Of a stretch of 49,820 nt of DNA, positions 8,610 to 16,688 are shown one piece after another. Position numbers and translations under genes: made by a program. This stretch comes from Coriobacteriia bacterium (GTDB lineage Bacteria > Actinomycetota > Coriobacteriia > Anaerosomatales > SLCP01). The DNA is taken from contig JACUUN010000009.1 in NCBI GenBank assembly GCA_014859265.1, forward strand, positions 1-49,820. Direction: 5' to 3'. The notes under the pieces were generated by a model. It searched no databases. It saw only the letters and a program-made list of their open reading frames with translations, and was not told the origin of the DNA. The first letter of the stretch is position 1. Every line of letters begins with the position of its first letter.

Positions 8610-8940
8610 GGGCCCGGTCTCCTTGCATCGGCATAGACATGTCGCATTCGAGCATCTGTCCGCAGTACGGGCACAGGCGCCACTCCTCGAGGGTCGGCTT
8701 ACCACATGCGGCACATGACGATACCACGAGATCATGCTCATGGGTCTCTGCTGCAGGCTCGAGGAGGAGCAAGGCGACGAGCGCGACGAGGGTCCCGACG
8801 ATCAGCGCCAGACCCCAGACCGGTGTCGTTGGTGTCGACCGGAGCATAGAAAGAAGGAGCGCCGCGACAGAGAGAAGCACAAGGATGCCGAATGCGAAGC
8901 CAGCAATAATCGTTCTCCTCGTGTCCTGTTCACGCGCCAT
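8602..8940 (-). CDS. Small two-helix membrane protein with C-terminal zinc ribbon
   Basis: This is a 112-residue protein of unknown function. Residues about 10-36 and 40-60 are hydrophobic and probably form a membrane hairpin. The C-terminal third carries CAACGKPTLEEWRLCPYCGQ, a zinc-ribbon pattern of two CxxC knuckles, followed by a Met-rich tail with one more Cys (LECDMSMPMQ) that might bind soft metal. ATG 8940 is used because GGGAG lies just before it and the longer frame has no ribosome site. It is coupled to the downstream HMA gene by overlap, hinting at a shared metal role, which is inference. Confidence 0.7.
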   Translation of the reverse strand: MAREQDTRRTIIAGFAFGILVLLSVAALLLSMLRSTPTTPVWGLALIVGTLVALVALLLLEPAAETHEHDLVVSSCAACGKPTLEEWRLCPYCGQMLECDMSMPMQGDRAHG

Positions 8941-9008
8941 GCTCACTCCCGGCGTGGATGCGCAGCGATGTTCGCGAAGGTGCAACACTCATGCCAAAGC
9001 CGGGCGCA

Positions 9009-10358
9009 TCATAAGCCGAGGCGCTGCATCCTCGCCTCGAGAGTCTTTGAGGTCAGACCCAGGAGTTTGGCGGCCTTCGGGGCGCTTCCCCCTGTCCGCG
9101 AGAGCGCCTGGCGCACGAGGTCGAGCTCGACCTCCTCGAGATCGATACCTTCATCCGGCAGGGTGAAATCTCCTGAGGCCGGAACGCACGAGCGCGAGTT
9201 CAGCCTGATTTCCATCGGCAGGTCGTCCACGCCGATCTCGTCGCCCTGGGTCAGGATGACGATCCGTTCGATGGTGTTCTCCAACTCACGGATGTTGCCG
9301 GGCCACTGGTACGTCGCGAGCGCCTCCATGGCGTCAGGGGATATCTTCTTCGCACCCGCGTTGAACTTATCGAGGAAGTGCGCCACAAGAAGAGGTATGT
9401 CGCTCATCCGCGCACGCAGTGGCGGCAGAGTCACCGGTACGACGTTCAGCCGGTAGAAGAGGTCCTCCCGGAACGTCCCGTCGGCTATGAGCTGCTGGAG
9501 GTCGCGGTTCGTAGCGGCAACGACCCGGACGTCGACCTCGATGCTCCGCGTGCCACCGAGACGCTCGAATCGACGCTCCTGGAGGACCCGGAGCAACTTG
9601 ACCTGCACCCCCGGTGTGATGTCGCCGATCTCGTCCAGGAAGAGCGTCCCACCGTTTGCGAGCTCGAACCGCCCGGGTTTCGCCGTCATCGCACCGGTGA
9701 AAGCCCCCTTCTCGTAGCCGAACAGTTCGCTCTCGAGCAGGGTTTCAGGCAGGGCTCCAACGCTAACCGAGACGAACGGGCGGTCGGCGCGCTCTGACAG
9801 CTGGTGTATCGCGCGCGCGACGAGCTCCTTCCCGGTCCCGGACTCGCCGTAGATGAGCACGGTCGCATTGGTGGGAGCCACCTTGCGGATGTTCTCGATG
9901 ACATCCATCATCCGGGGCTCGGCGGCAACGATACCTTCGACGTCGTACTCGCGGTCGAGCTCCTCGCGCAATCGCTCGACCTCAGTCGCAAGTCCCCGCA
10001 CCTTCAGGGCCTTCTCGATGGCGATCTTGAGCTCTTCGAGGTCGAACGGCTTGGTCAGGTATTCGTTCGCCCCGGCCTTCATCGCCTCGACCGCCTGTTC
10101 AACGTTGCCGTGTGCGGTGAGCATGATGATCGGGAACGTGCTCCCCCCTGCACGTAGCCGCCGCAGAACGTCCATACCGTCCGGCTTGGGCATGCGATGG
10201 TCCAGCACCATGAGGTCCGGCTCGGCCTCCCCTATCGCCGCCAGGGCCTCCTTGCCATCGGCCGCTTGCACCACTTCAAAGCCCTCCGACTCGAGTGCCT
10301 GGGCAAGCACCCAGCGCATGTTCTTCTCGTCGTCTGCTACGAGTACGCGCCCCTTCAT
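9009..10358 (-). CDS. NtrC-family sigma-54-dependent response regulator
   Basis: This 449-residue regulator has three domains. The receiver (1-120) has the acidic pocket VADDE, the phospho-acceptor Asp in LMVLDHRMPKPDG, and KPF. The AAA+ activator (about 140-375) has Walker A GESGTGKE, the sigma-54 contact loop GAFTGA, Walker B GGTLFLDEIGD, and the arginine-bearing FREDLFYRLNV. A Fis-type helix-turn-helix closes the protein (GSAPKAAKLLGLTSKTLEARMQ). It should drive transcription with the RpoN protein encoded two genes upstream. The start ATG overlaps the kinase stop codon (ATGA), so the pair is a coupled two-component system. Its target promoters are not identifiable here. Confidence 0.95.
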   Translation of the reverse strand: MKGRVLVADDEKNMRWVLAQALESEGFEVVQAADGKEALAAIGEAEPDLMVLDHRMPKPDGMDVLRRLRAGGSTFPIIMLTAHGNVEQAVEAMKAGANEYLTKPFDLEELKIAIEKALKVRGLATEVERLREELDREYDVEGIVAAEPRMMDVIENIRKVAPTNATVLIYGESGTGKELVARAIHQLSERADRPFVSVSVGALPETLLESELFGYEKGAFTGAMTAKPGRFELANGGTLFLDEIGDITPGVQVKLLRVLQERRFERLGGTRSIEVDVRVVAATNRDLQQLIADGTFREDLFYRLNVVPVTLPPLRARMSDIPLLVAHFLDKFNAGAKKISPDAMEALATYQWPGNIRELENTIERIVILTQGDEIGVDDLPMEIRLNSRSCVPASGDFTLPDEGIDLEEVELDLVRQALSRTGGSAPKAAKLLGLTSKTLEARMQRLGL

Positions 10359-11878
10359 CGGGAGTCCTCCGTCGGTTCGTCGTCGATGGCCATCGGCAGC
10401 GAGAGCCGGAATGTCGTGCCCTCCGGGCTGCTCTCCACTTCGATATGCCCATCGTGCTCGTCGATGATGCGGTGCACGATGGTGAGCCCGAGACCGGTAC
10501 CGGCATCACGGGTCGAGTAGAACGGGTCGAACACTTTGCCGATCTCCTCACGGGGGATACCCGGCCCCGTGTCACTCACGGTGATAACCACGAAGTCCCC
10601 CTGCTCTGACGCGGAGATGTCGATCGTGCCCCCACTCTCCTCCATGGACTGCACAGCGTTGGTGACGAGGTTCAGGAACACCTGCTTGAGCTGGTCGGGG
10701 TCGGCCATCACGCGCGGTAGGTCCGGCGCGTAGTGCTCTGAGATCGTCACGTCGGACTGCCCTGCGAACCGGCTTGTGAAGAGCACAACATCGGCAAGGA
10801 CGCTGGGGACTTCGGTCAGCATCATCGTAGGCTTGCTGGGTCGACCGAAGTCCAGCAGAGCTTTGATGACCTTATCAAGGCGGTCGATCTCCTGCTTTAT
10901 GACCTTGCCGGCCTCGTGGATGCGCGCGGCGTCGCACTCCGAGTCCTCGAGCAGCTGCACGCTTGCGCGAATGACGCCGAGTGGGTTACGCACCTCGTGA
11001 GCGACACCGGCGGTGAGTTCACCCATCGCAGCGAGGCGATCGGCTCTGATGAGCTGCTCGGTGAGCGCCTTGACCTCAGATACATCCTCGATTGTCACCA
11101 CAGCACCGAGAATGCGTCCGCCCACCGCACGCATGCGAGACGTCGAAGCCTGGACATGAATCTCGTGTCCCGCATCGGTAATCATGCGCACCTCCCGCAG
11201 CGTGAGGGGGATGCGTCCCGAGAGTACCTTTCGCACATCTCCCCCGAGACCACCATCGTCGCGGAAGAGCGCCCCGATGCTCTTCGGTACCATCTCGTAC
11301 TCGGACATCCCGAGGAGACGTTCGGCTGCGGGGTTGGCCGTAGTGATCGAGCCATCAGGACCGACCGTGAGGACGCCAGAGGTGATCGAGCGGAGGATCG
11401 ACTGCGTGTAGTCCTGGATGTTGATGAGCTGGATCGCCCGCTCCTCAAGCTTCTTGTACGCCTCTTCGAGCCGCGCGCTCACCTGGCGCAGATCCGAGGT
11501 CTTGCGCTCCTCCGTGTCGCGAAGTGCCCCGAACAAGACACCGATGGCGAAGTACATGAACACCTCGAGGCTGCTGTCGATCGTCCGACCGGTGAAGCCG
11601 CCTATGGTGATCTGCGCGTTTATCGCGAACGGCACCGACGCGGCAAGGGCGGTCAGGAAGCCGCCCTTCTTCCCAAATACGAACGCGGCGTACAGAATCG
11701 GGACGTAGTACAGCCGCCGGTAGAGCAGGTGCAGCATGATCGCGCCGCCAGCGACGTTCGTGTAGAGGTGTAGGGTTGTCACGACCGTGAGCATCGCGAG
11801 CACGATGACCCCGGCGCGTATCCTCACCGCCCTGCGTTGTGCCTCGGCTTCCTCGCTCGACCGTGGCTGCTCGCTCAC
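10355..11878 (-). CDS. Membrane PAS-domain sensor histidine kinase
   Basis: This 507-residue NtrB/AtoS-like kinase has four or so N-terminal membrane helices (about residues 18-120) with little external sequence, then a short coiled coil, a PAS domain (about 160-275), a HisKA domain with the phospho-acceptor His in AGVAHEVRNPLGVI, and a HATPase with N-box NLVTNAVQSM, G1 DTGPGIP and G2 GTGLGL. It should phosphorylate the downstream NtrC-type regulator. GTG 11878 is chosen because AAGGAGG lies five bases upstream and it overlaps the rpoN stop as GTGA. The signal is unknown; the membrane helices could sense a hydrophobic ligand or membrane state. Confidence 0.93.
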   Translation of the reverse strand: MSEQPRSSEEAEAQRRAVRIRAGVIVLAMLTVVTTLHLYTNVAGGAIMLHLLYRRLYYVPILYAAFVFGKKGGFLTALAASVPFAINAQITIGGFTGRTIDSSLEVFMYFAIGVLFGALRDTEERKTSDLRQVSARLEEAYKKLEERAIQLINIQDYTQSILRSITSGVLTVGPDGSITTANPAAERLLGMSEYEMVPKSIGALFRDDGGLGGDVRKVLSGRIPLTLREVRMITDAGHEIHVQASTSRMRAVGGRILGAVVTIEDVSEVKALTEQLIRADRLAAMGELTAGVAHEVRNPLGVIRASVQLLEDSECDAARIHEAGKVIKQEIDRLDKVIKALLDFGRPSKPTMMLTEVPSVLADVVLFTSRFAGQSDVTISEHYAPDLPRVMADPDQLKQVFLNLVTNAVQSMEESGGTIDISASEQGDFVVITVSDTGPGIPREEIGKVFDPFYSTRDAGTGLGLTIVHRIIDEHDGHIEVESSPEGTTFRLSLPMAIDDEPTEDSR

Positions 11879-13269
11879 CGGCGCCTCCTTGCCCACGAAG
11901 GCTCGATGTTGAACTCCTCGCGGTACTTCGCCACCGTGCGGCGCGCCACGGTGACCCCCTCTGCCGAGAGCAGTTCGGCGAGCTTCTGGTCCGACAGGGG
12001 CTTGGCCCGATCCTCCTCAGACACGAGTTCCTTCAGTCTCTGCTTGATGCTCGTAGAGGCGATGTCCATGCCGGTGCTGGTGCGATATCCACCCGCAAAG
12101 AAGTGCTTCAGCTCGAAAAGCCCGTAGGGGGTGGCCATGTATTTTCCGGTCACCCCTCGGCTCACCGTCGACAGGTGTACGCCGATCTCGACTGCGACGT
12201 CCTCGAGACGCAGCGGGCGCAGCGGACCCTTGCCGTCCTCGAAGAACTCCGCCTGCACCTCGAGGATAATCTGGGTGATGCGGCTCACAGTGTCCTTACG
12301 CCGATCGATGTTCTTGATGAAGCTCTCGGCCGATCGGATCTTGTCCTTGAGGTAGCGGCGGGTCTCGTCGTCGGCGTCCGAACCCGAGCGTAGCATCGAA
12401 CGGTAGCGGGGACTCACGCGGAGTGTAGGTATGGAGTCGCTGTTGGGGATGATCAGCCACTCGTCGTCGAAGCGGCGAAGCGTGACATCGGGGACGATGT
12501 ATCCCGGTGACGGTCCGGGCGAGTACGCCCCCGCGGGACGCGGATTCAGCGAGCGCAACGACGCGACCGCGTCGCGCACCTCGGGCTCGCTCACTTTGAG
12601 AGCACGGGAGATCTTACGGAGGTGGCTCGCAGCGACATCGTCGAGATGGCCCGCGATAATACGTTCCAGAAGCGGGTCCTTCAAACCGAGGAAGTCCATC
12701 TGAATGATGAGCGCCTCGGCGAGCGTACGCGCTCCGACCCCCGGCGGATCCATCTGCTGGACGACGCGGAGGCCCTCCTCGGCCTGCTCGGGCGTCACCC
12801 CTACGAGCGCAGCGACTTCGACGCAGTCTCCCCGGAAGAACCCGTCGACGTCGAGCGAGCCGATGACCGCGCGCGCCGCAGCGTCCACTTCGCCGGTGAG
12901 TTCCATCATTGCGAGCTGCTGTTCGAGGTAGTCCGAGAAGCTCAGTATCCCCCCGACGAACTCCTCGGTGTTGGCCGCCTGCTCGTTGGGGTCTCGTGGG
13001 CCGCTGAAGTCCGTCGAGTCGAGTTCGTCGTACATGTCGAGCCATTCGTCCCAGGCGCGCTCTTCCTCGTCGCTCTCGTGACGTGCCTCATCCTCCTCGG
13101 CAGGCTCCGGCTCGATCTCATCTACCTCGAGGAGCGGGTTCTCGAGCATCTCGGCCTCGACGAGCTGCTGGAGATCGACTATAGGCATGGCAAGGATGCT
13201 CAAGCCCTGGTAGACCTGGGGCGAAAGTGTGACCTTCTGCCTGAGTTCGGCCCTTTGCCCGACCTCCAC
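11875..13269 (-). CDS. rpoN: RNA polymerase sigma-54 factor RpoN
   Basis: This 464-residue sigma-54 has the Gln/Leu-rich activator-interacting region at the N-terminus (LRQKVTLSPQVYQGL), an acidic region II (about 45-80), the core-binding domain, a helix-turn-helix (LRLEDVAVEIGVHLSTVSRG), and a perfect RpoN box ARRTVAKYRE near the end. It directs polymerase to -24/-12 promoters and needs an AAA+ activator, supplied by the NtrC-type gene downstream. GTG 13269 is preferred over ATG 13290 because GGGGAGG sits seven bases before it and the protein then starts like other RpoNs. Sigma-54 is uncommon in Actinobacteria, which makes this locus a useful lineage marker. Confidence 0.95.
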   Translation of the reverse strand: MEVGQRAELRQKVTLSPQVYQGLSILAMPIVDLQQLVEAEMLENPLLEVDEIEPEPAEEDEARHESDEEERAWDEWLDMYDELDSTDFSGPRDPNEQAANTEEFVGGILSFSDYLEQQLAMMELTGEVDAAARAVIGSLDVDGFFRGDCVEVAALVGVTPEQAEEGLRVVQQMDPPGVGARTLAEALIIQMDFLGLKDPLLERIIAGHLDDVAASHLRKISRALKVSEPEVRDAVASLRSLNPRPAGAYSPGPSPGYIVPDVTLRRFDDEWLIIPNSDSIPTLRVSPRYRSMLRSGSDADDETRRYLKDKIRSAESFIKNIDRRKDTVSRITQIILEVQAEFFEDGKGPLRPLRLEDVAVEIGVHLSTVSRGVTGKYMATPYGLFELKHFFAGGYRTSTGMDIASTSIKQRLKELVSEEDRAKPLSDQKLAELLSAEGVTVARRTVAKYREEFNIEPSWARRRR

Positions 13270-13370
13270 GACGAATCCTCCCCGGCGCATTACGGCCGCC
13301 TGGAAAAAGCGGCGCTTAGCAAAGAATATACCACCGCGAAGGGGTGTACTTGCGTGGAGGTTCTGTGCGG

Positions 13371-14366
13371 TCAGGACGCTGGCGGGACCTCGAAAGGCCG
13401 TACCGGCTCGGCCACTCCGGACGCCTGGATGAGCATGATGGCACCCAGCACGAGGACGCCGCCGAGCATCTGGATGGCACCGAAAGTCTCGCCCAGCGCC
13501 ACGAACGCAGCTACGCCCGCGATCACAGGTTCCAGTGTCGCCACGATGGTGGCGCGAGTCGGGTCGATGTAGTGCAACGCTTTCAGAAACGCCGCGAACG
13601 GGATGATCGTGCTCGCCACGGCGATGAAGAGCACCGCCGCCGTCGATGCGGGGGCGGCGAAGGCATCGGCGGCACCCCAAGGGCCACCCAGGTAGAGCAA
13701 CCAGAAGATCGATGCGAAACCAAGGCCGTACACAAGCGTCGTCCAGGGGGAGAAACGCCGGGCCGCATACCGTCCCATGAGCGAGTAGGCGGCAAAGAAG
13801 ACCGCCGACGCCAGTCCCCACGCGATGCCTTCGGGGCTCACCGCCAGCCCATCTCCACCGATTACTCCGACGACGAGGGCGCACCCGAGGATGGAGAGCC
13901 CGACTCCCGCGGGCAGCGTCCACGTTAGCCGCTGACCGAGGAAGATGACGGAGACAATCAGCACGATAACCGGCGCAAGGTACTCGAGCAGGATCGCGGT
14001 AGCCACGTTGGTGTAGGAAATCGCCTTGAAGTAGGTGAAGTGGACGCCTGCAAGGCCAACCACGCCGAAGAGCGCGAAGAATGGCAGGTGGCGCCAGGAA
14101 ATCCGCAACGCATAGCGCCGCGAGATGACCAGGTAGATGATGAGCGCCGCAAACGCACTGAAGGCGCGCGCGCCGGATAGCACCACGGGGTCGACGGTCA
14201 TGCCGAGCGGCGGGACCCGCCACGCTGCGGTGTCGGGACCTGTCGGCGTGAAGAGCCACTTGGCGGTGAGCCCACCGGTAGCCCAGCACAACGCCGCGAG
14301 CGCCACGAGCGCGTAACCCTTCCACGCATGCCCGCGCCCGGACGTCGTCTCAGGCGAGTCCTGCAT
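13371..14366 (-). CDS. EamA/DMT-superfamily transporter
   Basis: This 331-residue membrane protein has ten predicted helices in two repeated EamA halves (GGLTAKWLF and later RATIVATLEPVIAGVAAFV). The drug/metabolite transporter superfamily exports amino acids, sugars or metabolites; no substrate can be assigned. The ATG at 14366 lies within the end of the CDF gene (17-base overlap) behind AAGGAG, so translation is coupled to the metal transporter. The rpoN start lies 101 bases further on, which leaves room for a separate rpoN promoter. Confidence 0.88.
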   Translation of the reverse strand: MQDSPETTSGRGHAWKGYALVALAALCWATGGLTAKWLFTPTGPDTAAWRVPPLGMTVDPVVLSGARAFSAFAALIIYLVISRRYALRISWRHLPFFALFGVVGLAGVHFTYFKAISYTNVATAILLEYLAPVIVLIVSVIFLGQRLTWTLPAGVGLSILGCALVVGVIGGDGLAVSPEGIAWGLASAVFFAAYSLMGRYAARRFSPWTTLVYGLGFASIFWLLYLGGPWGAADAFAAPASTAAVLFIAVASTIIPFAAFLKALHYIDPTRATIVATLEPVIAGVAAFVALGETFGAIQMLGGVLVLGAIMLIQASGVAEPVRPFEVPPAS

Positions 14367-15294
14367 CAATCTCCTTGGCAGTCTTGTCAACCTGATAGGC
14401 ATCGTAGGGCTCGAGGTGTGCCACCACGTCGACGACAGCGTCGAATGCGTAGCACACTGCGCGCTCCACGGCCTCGGCGACCGCATGACCAGCAGTGACC
14501 GTAGCCGAGGGGTCGACCTGTATGTGGAGGTCAACGTAGACCTCGGCGGTCGAGCCGCGTGTTCGGATGTGATGACAGCCGAGGACGCCGGGAACCTCCC
14601 TGACCACGGCGGCTATCTTGGCCGGGTCGATTCGCGCCGTATCCGAAAGCGTGACTGTTGCCTGCCTGAACACGTTGTACGCCGTGTAAGCGATCGCGCC
14701 TGCGACAGCCAACGCTATCAGCGGATCCGCCGCGGGATACCCGGCGCGAACAGCGATCAGGCCCCCGATAACACCGATACTCACAAGGACGTCGCTCGCG
14801 GTATGGCTCGCATCGGCAATGAGGATCTCGCTGCCCAGACGCTTGCCGACCGATCGCTCGTAGAGCGTCACACCGATGTTGACCGCGAGCGTGCCTATCA
14901 TGACACCGAACGCGATGGCATCCACCCGCGGGGGCGGACTGCCAGCGAGGAGCCGACCGATCGCTGCGCTCCCGACGTTGTATGCGGCGAATGCGAGCAT
15001 CGCACCGATGGCTGCAGAAGCATATGTCTCGTACTTGCCATGCCCGTACGGATGGTCACGGTCGGCGGGGCGGGCCGCAAGCCCGAGACCGATGACGCCG
15101 ATAACGTTCGACGCGCCATCGAACAGCGAATGGAACCCGTCTGCGACCATGGAGACCGACCCGGCTACGTACCCCCAGCCGAGCTTCGCCAGGGCGACTG
15201 CCACGTTGAGCACCAGAATCGTCACAAGAATGCGGCGGATGCGGGATTTCCGATCCGGCCCACCACTCTCACCAGGTGTCACCCGGTAGCCCAT
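14350..15294 (-). CDS. Cation diffusion facilitator (CDF) metal exporter
   Basis: This 314-residue CDF exporter has six membrane helices and a C-terminal cytoplasmic metal-sensing domain (about 215-300). The transport-site motifs are HSLFD in TM2 (within VADGFHSLFDGAS) and HTASD in TM5 (within IADASHTASD). The HxxxD/HxxxD pairing is typical of zinc or zinc/cobalt CDFs rather than manganese ones. It exports divalent cations with proton exchange. The start ATG 15294 is about 20 bases from the -10 of the shared csoR/cstR promoter region, whose palindrome should control it. Control by a CsoR/CstR-family repressor is unusual for a zinc-type CDF. Confidence 0.92.
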   Translation of the reverse strand: MGYRVTPGESGGPDRKSRIRRILVTILVLNVAVALAKLGWGYVAGSVSMVADGFHSLFDGASNVIGVIGLGLAARPADRDHPYGHGKYETYASAAIGAMLAFAAYNVGSAAIGRLLAGSPPPRVDAIAFGVMIGTLAVNIGVTLYERSVGKRLGSEILIADASHTASDVLVSIGVIGGLIAVRAGYPAADPLIALAVAGAIAYTAYNVFRQATVTLSDTARIDPAKIAAVVREVPGVLGCHHIRTRGSTAEVYVDLHIQVDPSATVTAGHAVAEAVERAVCYAFDAVVDVVAHLEPYDAYQVDKTAKEIDAGLA

Positions 15295-15308
15295 GCGCTT
15301 CTCCCCGG

Positions 15309-15337
15309 TTGCGGATTATACCCCCTGGGGGTATATT
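15309..15337. promoter_or_regulatory. Divergent promoter region with CsoR/CstR-type operator
   Basis: On the plus strand TTGCGG (15309-15314) and TATATT (15332-15337) are 17 bases apart and drive csoR/cstR. On the minus strand TATAAT (15320-15315) points toward the CDF gene, with only a weak -35. Between them lies the perfect palindrome TATACCCCCTGGGGGTATA (15317-15335), centred on one T. This is the best of three matching sites in the window. A further half-site, ATACCCC, lies at 15365-15371 just before the repressor gene. The layout fits autoregulation and control of the divergent transporter. Confidence 0.8.
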
Positions 15338-15392
15338 GTACGTACTGGCCCACAGATGCAGATGATACCCCACCCTAGATGAGGTGAACGCC

Positions 15393-15689
15393 ATGACAGA
15401 CACGATAGGACCCTTGGCGGCTGACAGCGAGCGCACACGTATCCTGAACCGCCTCCGTCGTCTCGAGGGACAGATACGGGGCCTTCAGTCCATGATCGAA
15501 TCCGGCAAGGATTGCGAGGACGTCCTCACACAGATCATGGCCGCGAAGTCTGCATTGAACCAGGTCGGCCTGCACATCATCGGCCACTCCATGAAGCGGT
15601 GTCTGATCGACGAGGAAGAGAAGACACGTGACGAACTCATAGACGAGGCGATCGCGGTGTTCCTCAAGTACTCGTCGTGCGTGAAGTGA
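15393..15689 (+). CDS. CsoR/CstR-family transcriptional repressor (CstR-like, lacks copper-ligand His)
   Basis: This 98-residue all-helical repressor of the CsoR/RcnR/CstR family has the DNA-binding face RLRRLEGQIRGLQ. Two family cysteines lie 29 residues apart, in GKDCEDVL and MKRCL. Copper-sensing CsoR has His four residues before the second Cys; here that position is Ser, with His one residue earlier. The first Cys is preceded by Asp, as in the persulfide sensor CstR, not by the Tyr of CsoR. Reactive sulfur sensing is therefore more likely than copper, by inference. ATG 15393 lies behind GAGGTG; a GTG at 15384 is less likely. The gene follows its own operator at 15317. Confidence 0.88.
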   Translation: MTDTIGPLAADSERTRILNRLRRLEGQIRGLQSMIESGKDCEDVLTQIMAAKSALNQVGLHIIGHSMKRCLIDEEEKTRDELIDEAIAVFLKYSSCVK

Positions 15690-15698
15690 ACAGGCCCT

Positions 15699-16067
15699 TC
15701 ACGCCGTTGCGTCGTCGACTATGCCGATAACGATGGCCTCAATGCCCTTCGCGAGCTCGTCGAGCCGGTGCTCGGGGTAGATCGCTCCGAAGATAGTCGG
15801 CCTGAGCGCAGCCACGACGACTTCCCCATCCTCCTCGTATATGTTGATCCGGCATGGAAGCACCAGGGAGAGTGGGCTCCCGACCTCTTCGAGGGGGCTG
15901 ACCTCCATGATAACGAGAGGGCGTATCGCAAACCCTTTGGCCACGACCGTGCCACCGATGTCGTACTTGTTCTCGATGACGAAGCCGCGGGCGCGCACGG
16001 CGCGCTCCACGGCTTCGATGGTGTCTGGGAAACTCCCGGCCCTTGTCCGCTTGTATGCGTGGTCCAC
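15699..16067 (-). CDS. DUF302-domain protein
   Basis: This 122-residue protein matches the DUF302 family pattern, with an N-terminal GSFPDTIEAVERAVRARGF helix and a later PLVIMEVSP strand region, then ALRPTIFGAIY. No catalytic function is established. DUF302 proteins are often found beside thioredoxin-like, rhodanese and sulfur or redox genes in other genomes. It is the last gene of the leftward trxA-fmdB-DUF302 set and converges on csoR/cstR with 9 bases between stops. GTG 16067 follows a G-rich stretch; no better start is visible. Confidence 0.8.
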   Translation of the reverse strand: MDHAYKRTRAGSFPDTIEAVERAVRARGFVIENKYDIGGTVVAKGFAIRPLVIMEVSPLEEVGSPLSLVLPCRINIYEEDGEVVVAALRPTIFGAIYPEHRLDELAKGIEAIVIGIVDDATA

Positions 16068-16114
16068 CGGGTCCCCCCGTCAGTTGTCGCCCGACCGGGC
16101 GCACGTCCTCATGC

Positions 16115-16315
16115 TCAGGTGAACCCTCCTGAGCCACACGCCTCCGAGCCGCTCCTTCCGACGCGGGGGATTGAAATCACTCCCCCGCCCGGTCCGGTCA
16201 TGACGCGGGTGGAACCGCAACACGGGCAGACGCGATCCTCGGAGCGTATCAAACGCATGAGGAACCTCTCGAAGCGCTCACCGCAATCCTGACACTTCAG
16301 GTCGTACGTAGGCAA
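16115..16315 (-). CDS. FmdB-family zinc-ribbon protein
   Basis: This 66-residue protein begins MPTYDLKCQDCGERFERF and has a second knuckle CPCCG, giving the four-cysteine zinc ribbon of the FmdB regulatory-protein family. The tail is Gly/Ser-rich and ends GSGGFT. The start is a TTG at 16315, forced by the strongly conserved N-terminus. It begins 4 bases after the thioredoxin stop, so it is probably translated with trxA. The biochemical role of the family is unclear. Confidence 0.82.
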   Translation of the reverse strand: MPTYDLKCQDCGERFERFLMRLIRSEDRVCPCCGSTRVMTGPGGGVISIPRVGRSGSEACGSGGFT

Positions 16316-16319
16316 CTCC

Positions 16320-16646
16320 CTACACCCCCAGAGCCAGCTCTTTCGAGATGGCGTCGGCGCCCTTGGCGCCTACTGCCTGCGCCACGACCGAGCCGCGCTC
16401 GAACTTAGCGACGGTCGGGATGCTCATGACACCGTACTTCATCGCCACGTCACGATTCTCGTCGATATTGACCTTGACGAACTTCAGGGCGCCGTCGGCA
16501 CGGACGGCAAGTTTCTCAACTTCGGGGGCAATGGCACGGCACGGGCCGCACCACGGAGCCCAGAAATCCACAACCACAGGCACGGTCGCGTCAAGCACCT
16601 CGTTCTGGAACCGGTCGGCATTCACCTCTATGACGTTATCGGTCAT
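16320..16646 (-). CDS. trxA: Thioredoxin
   Basis: This 108-residue classical thioredoxin has active site WAPWCGPC, the conserved cis-proline segment MSIPTVAKF, and NIDENRDVAMKYGV. It reduces protein disulfides and persulfides in the cytoplasm with electrons from a thioredoxin reductase, which is not in the window, and could feed the CcdA protein encoded at 7583. ATG 16646 with AAGGGAAG upstream is preferred over ATG 16664. It is the first gene of trxA-fmdB-DUF302, transcribed from the strong promoter at 16689-16718 that carries a CsoR/CstR-type operator. Confidence 0.95.
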   Translation of the reverse strand: MTDNVIEVNADRFQNEVLDATVPVVVDFWAPWCGPCRAIAPEVEKLAVRADGALKFVKVNIDENRDVAMKYGVMSIPTVAKFERGSVVAQAVGAKGADAISKELALGV

Positions 16647-16688
16647 CAATCTTCCCTTCGCCATCTTCCGGGATCGTCTCGTCTGGCT

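Noticed and set aside
13327-13351. TATACC...GGGGTGTA before rpoN as a fourth CsoR/CstR operator
   Set aside because: The central bases are not C and G runs and symmetry is poor, so it does not match the three good sites.
13270-14325. N-terminal extension of rpoN up to 14325
   Set aside because: It lies in the wrong frame over the EamA gene, is Arg/His-rich, and the sigma-54 N-terminus begins naturally at 13269.
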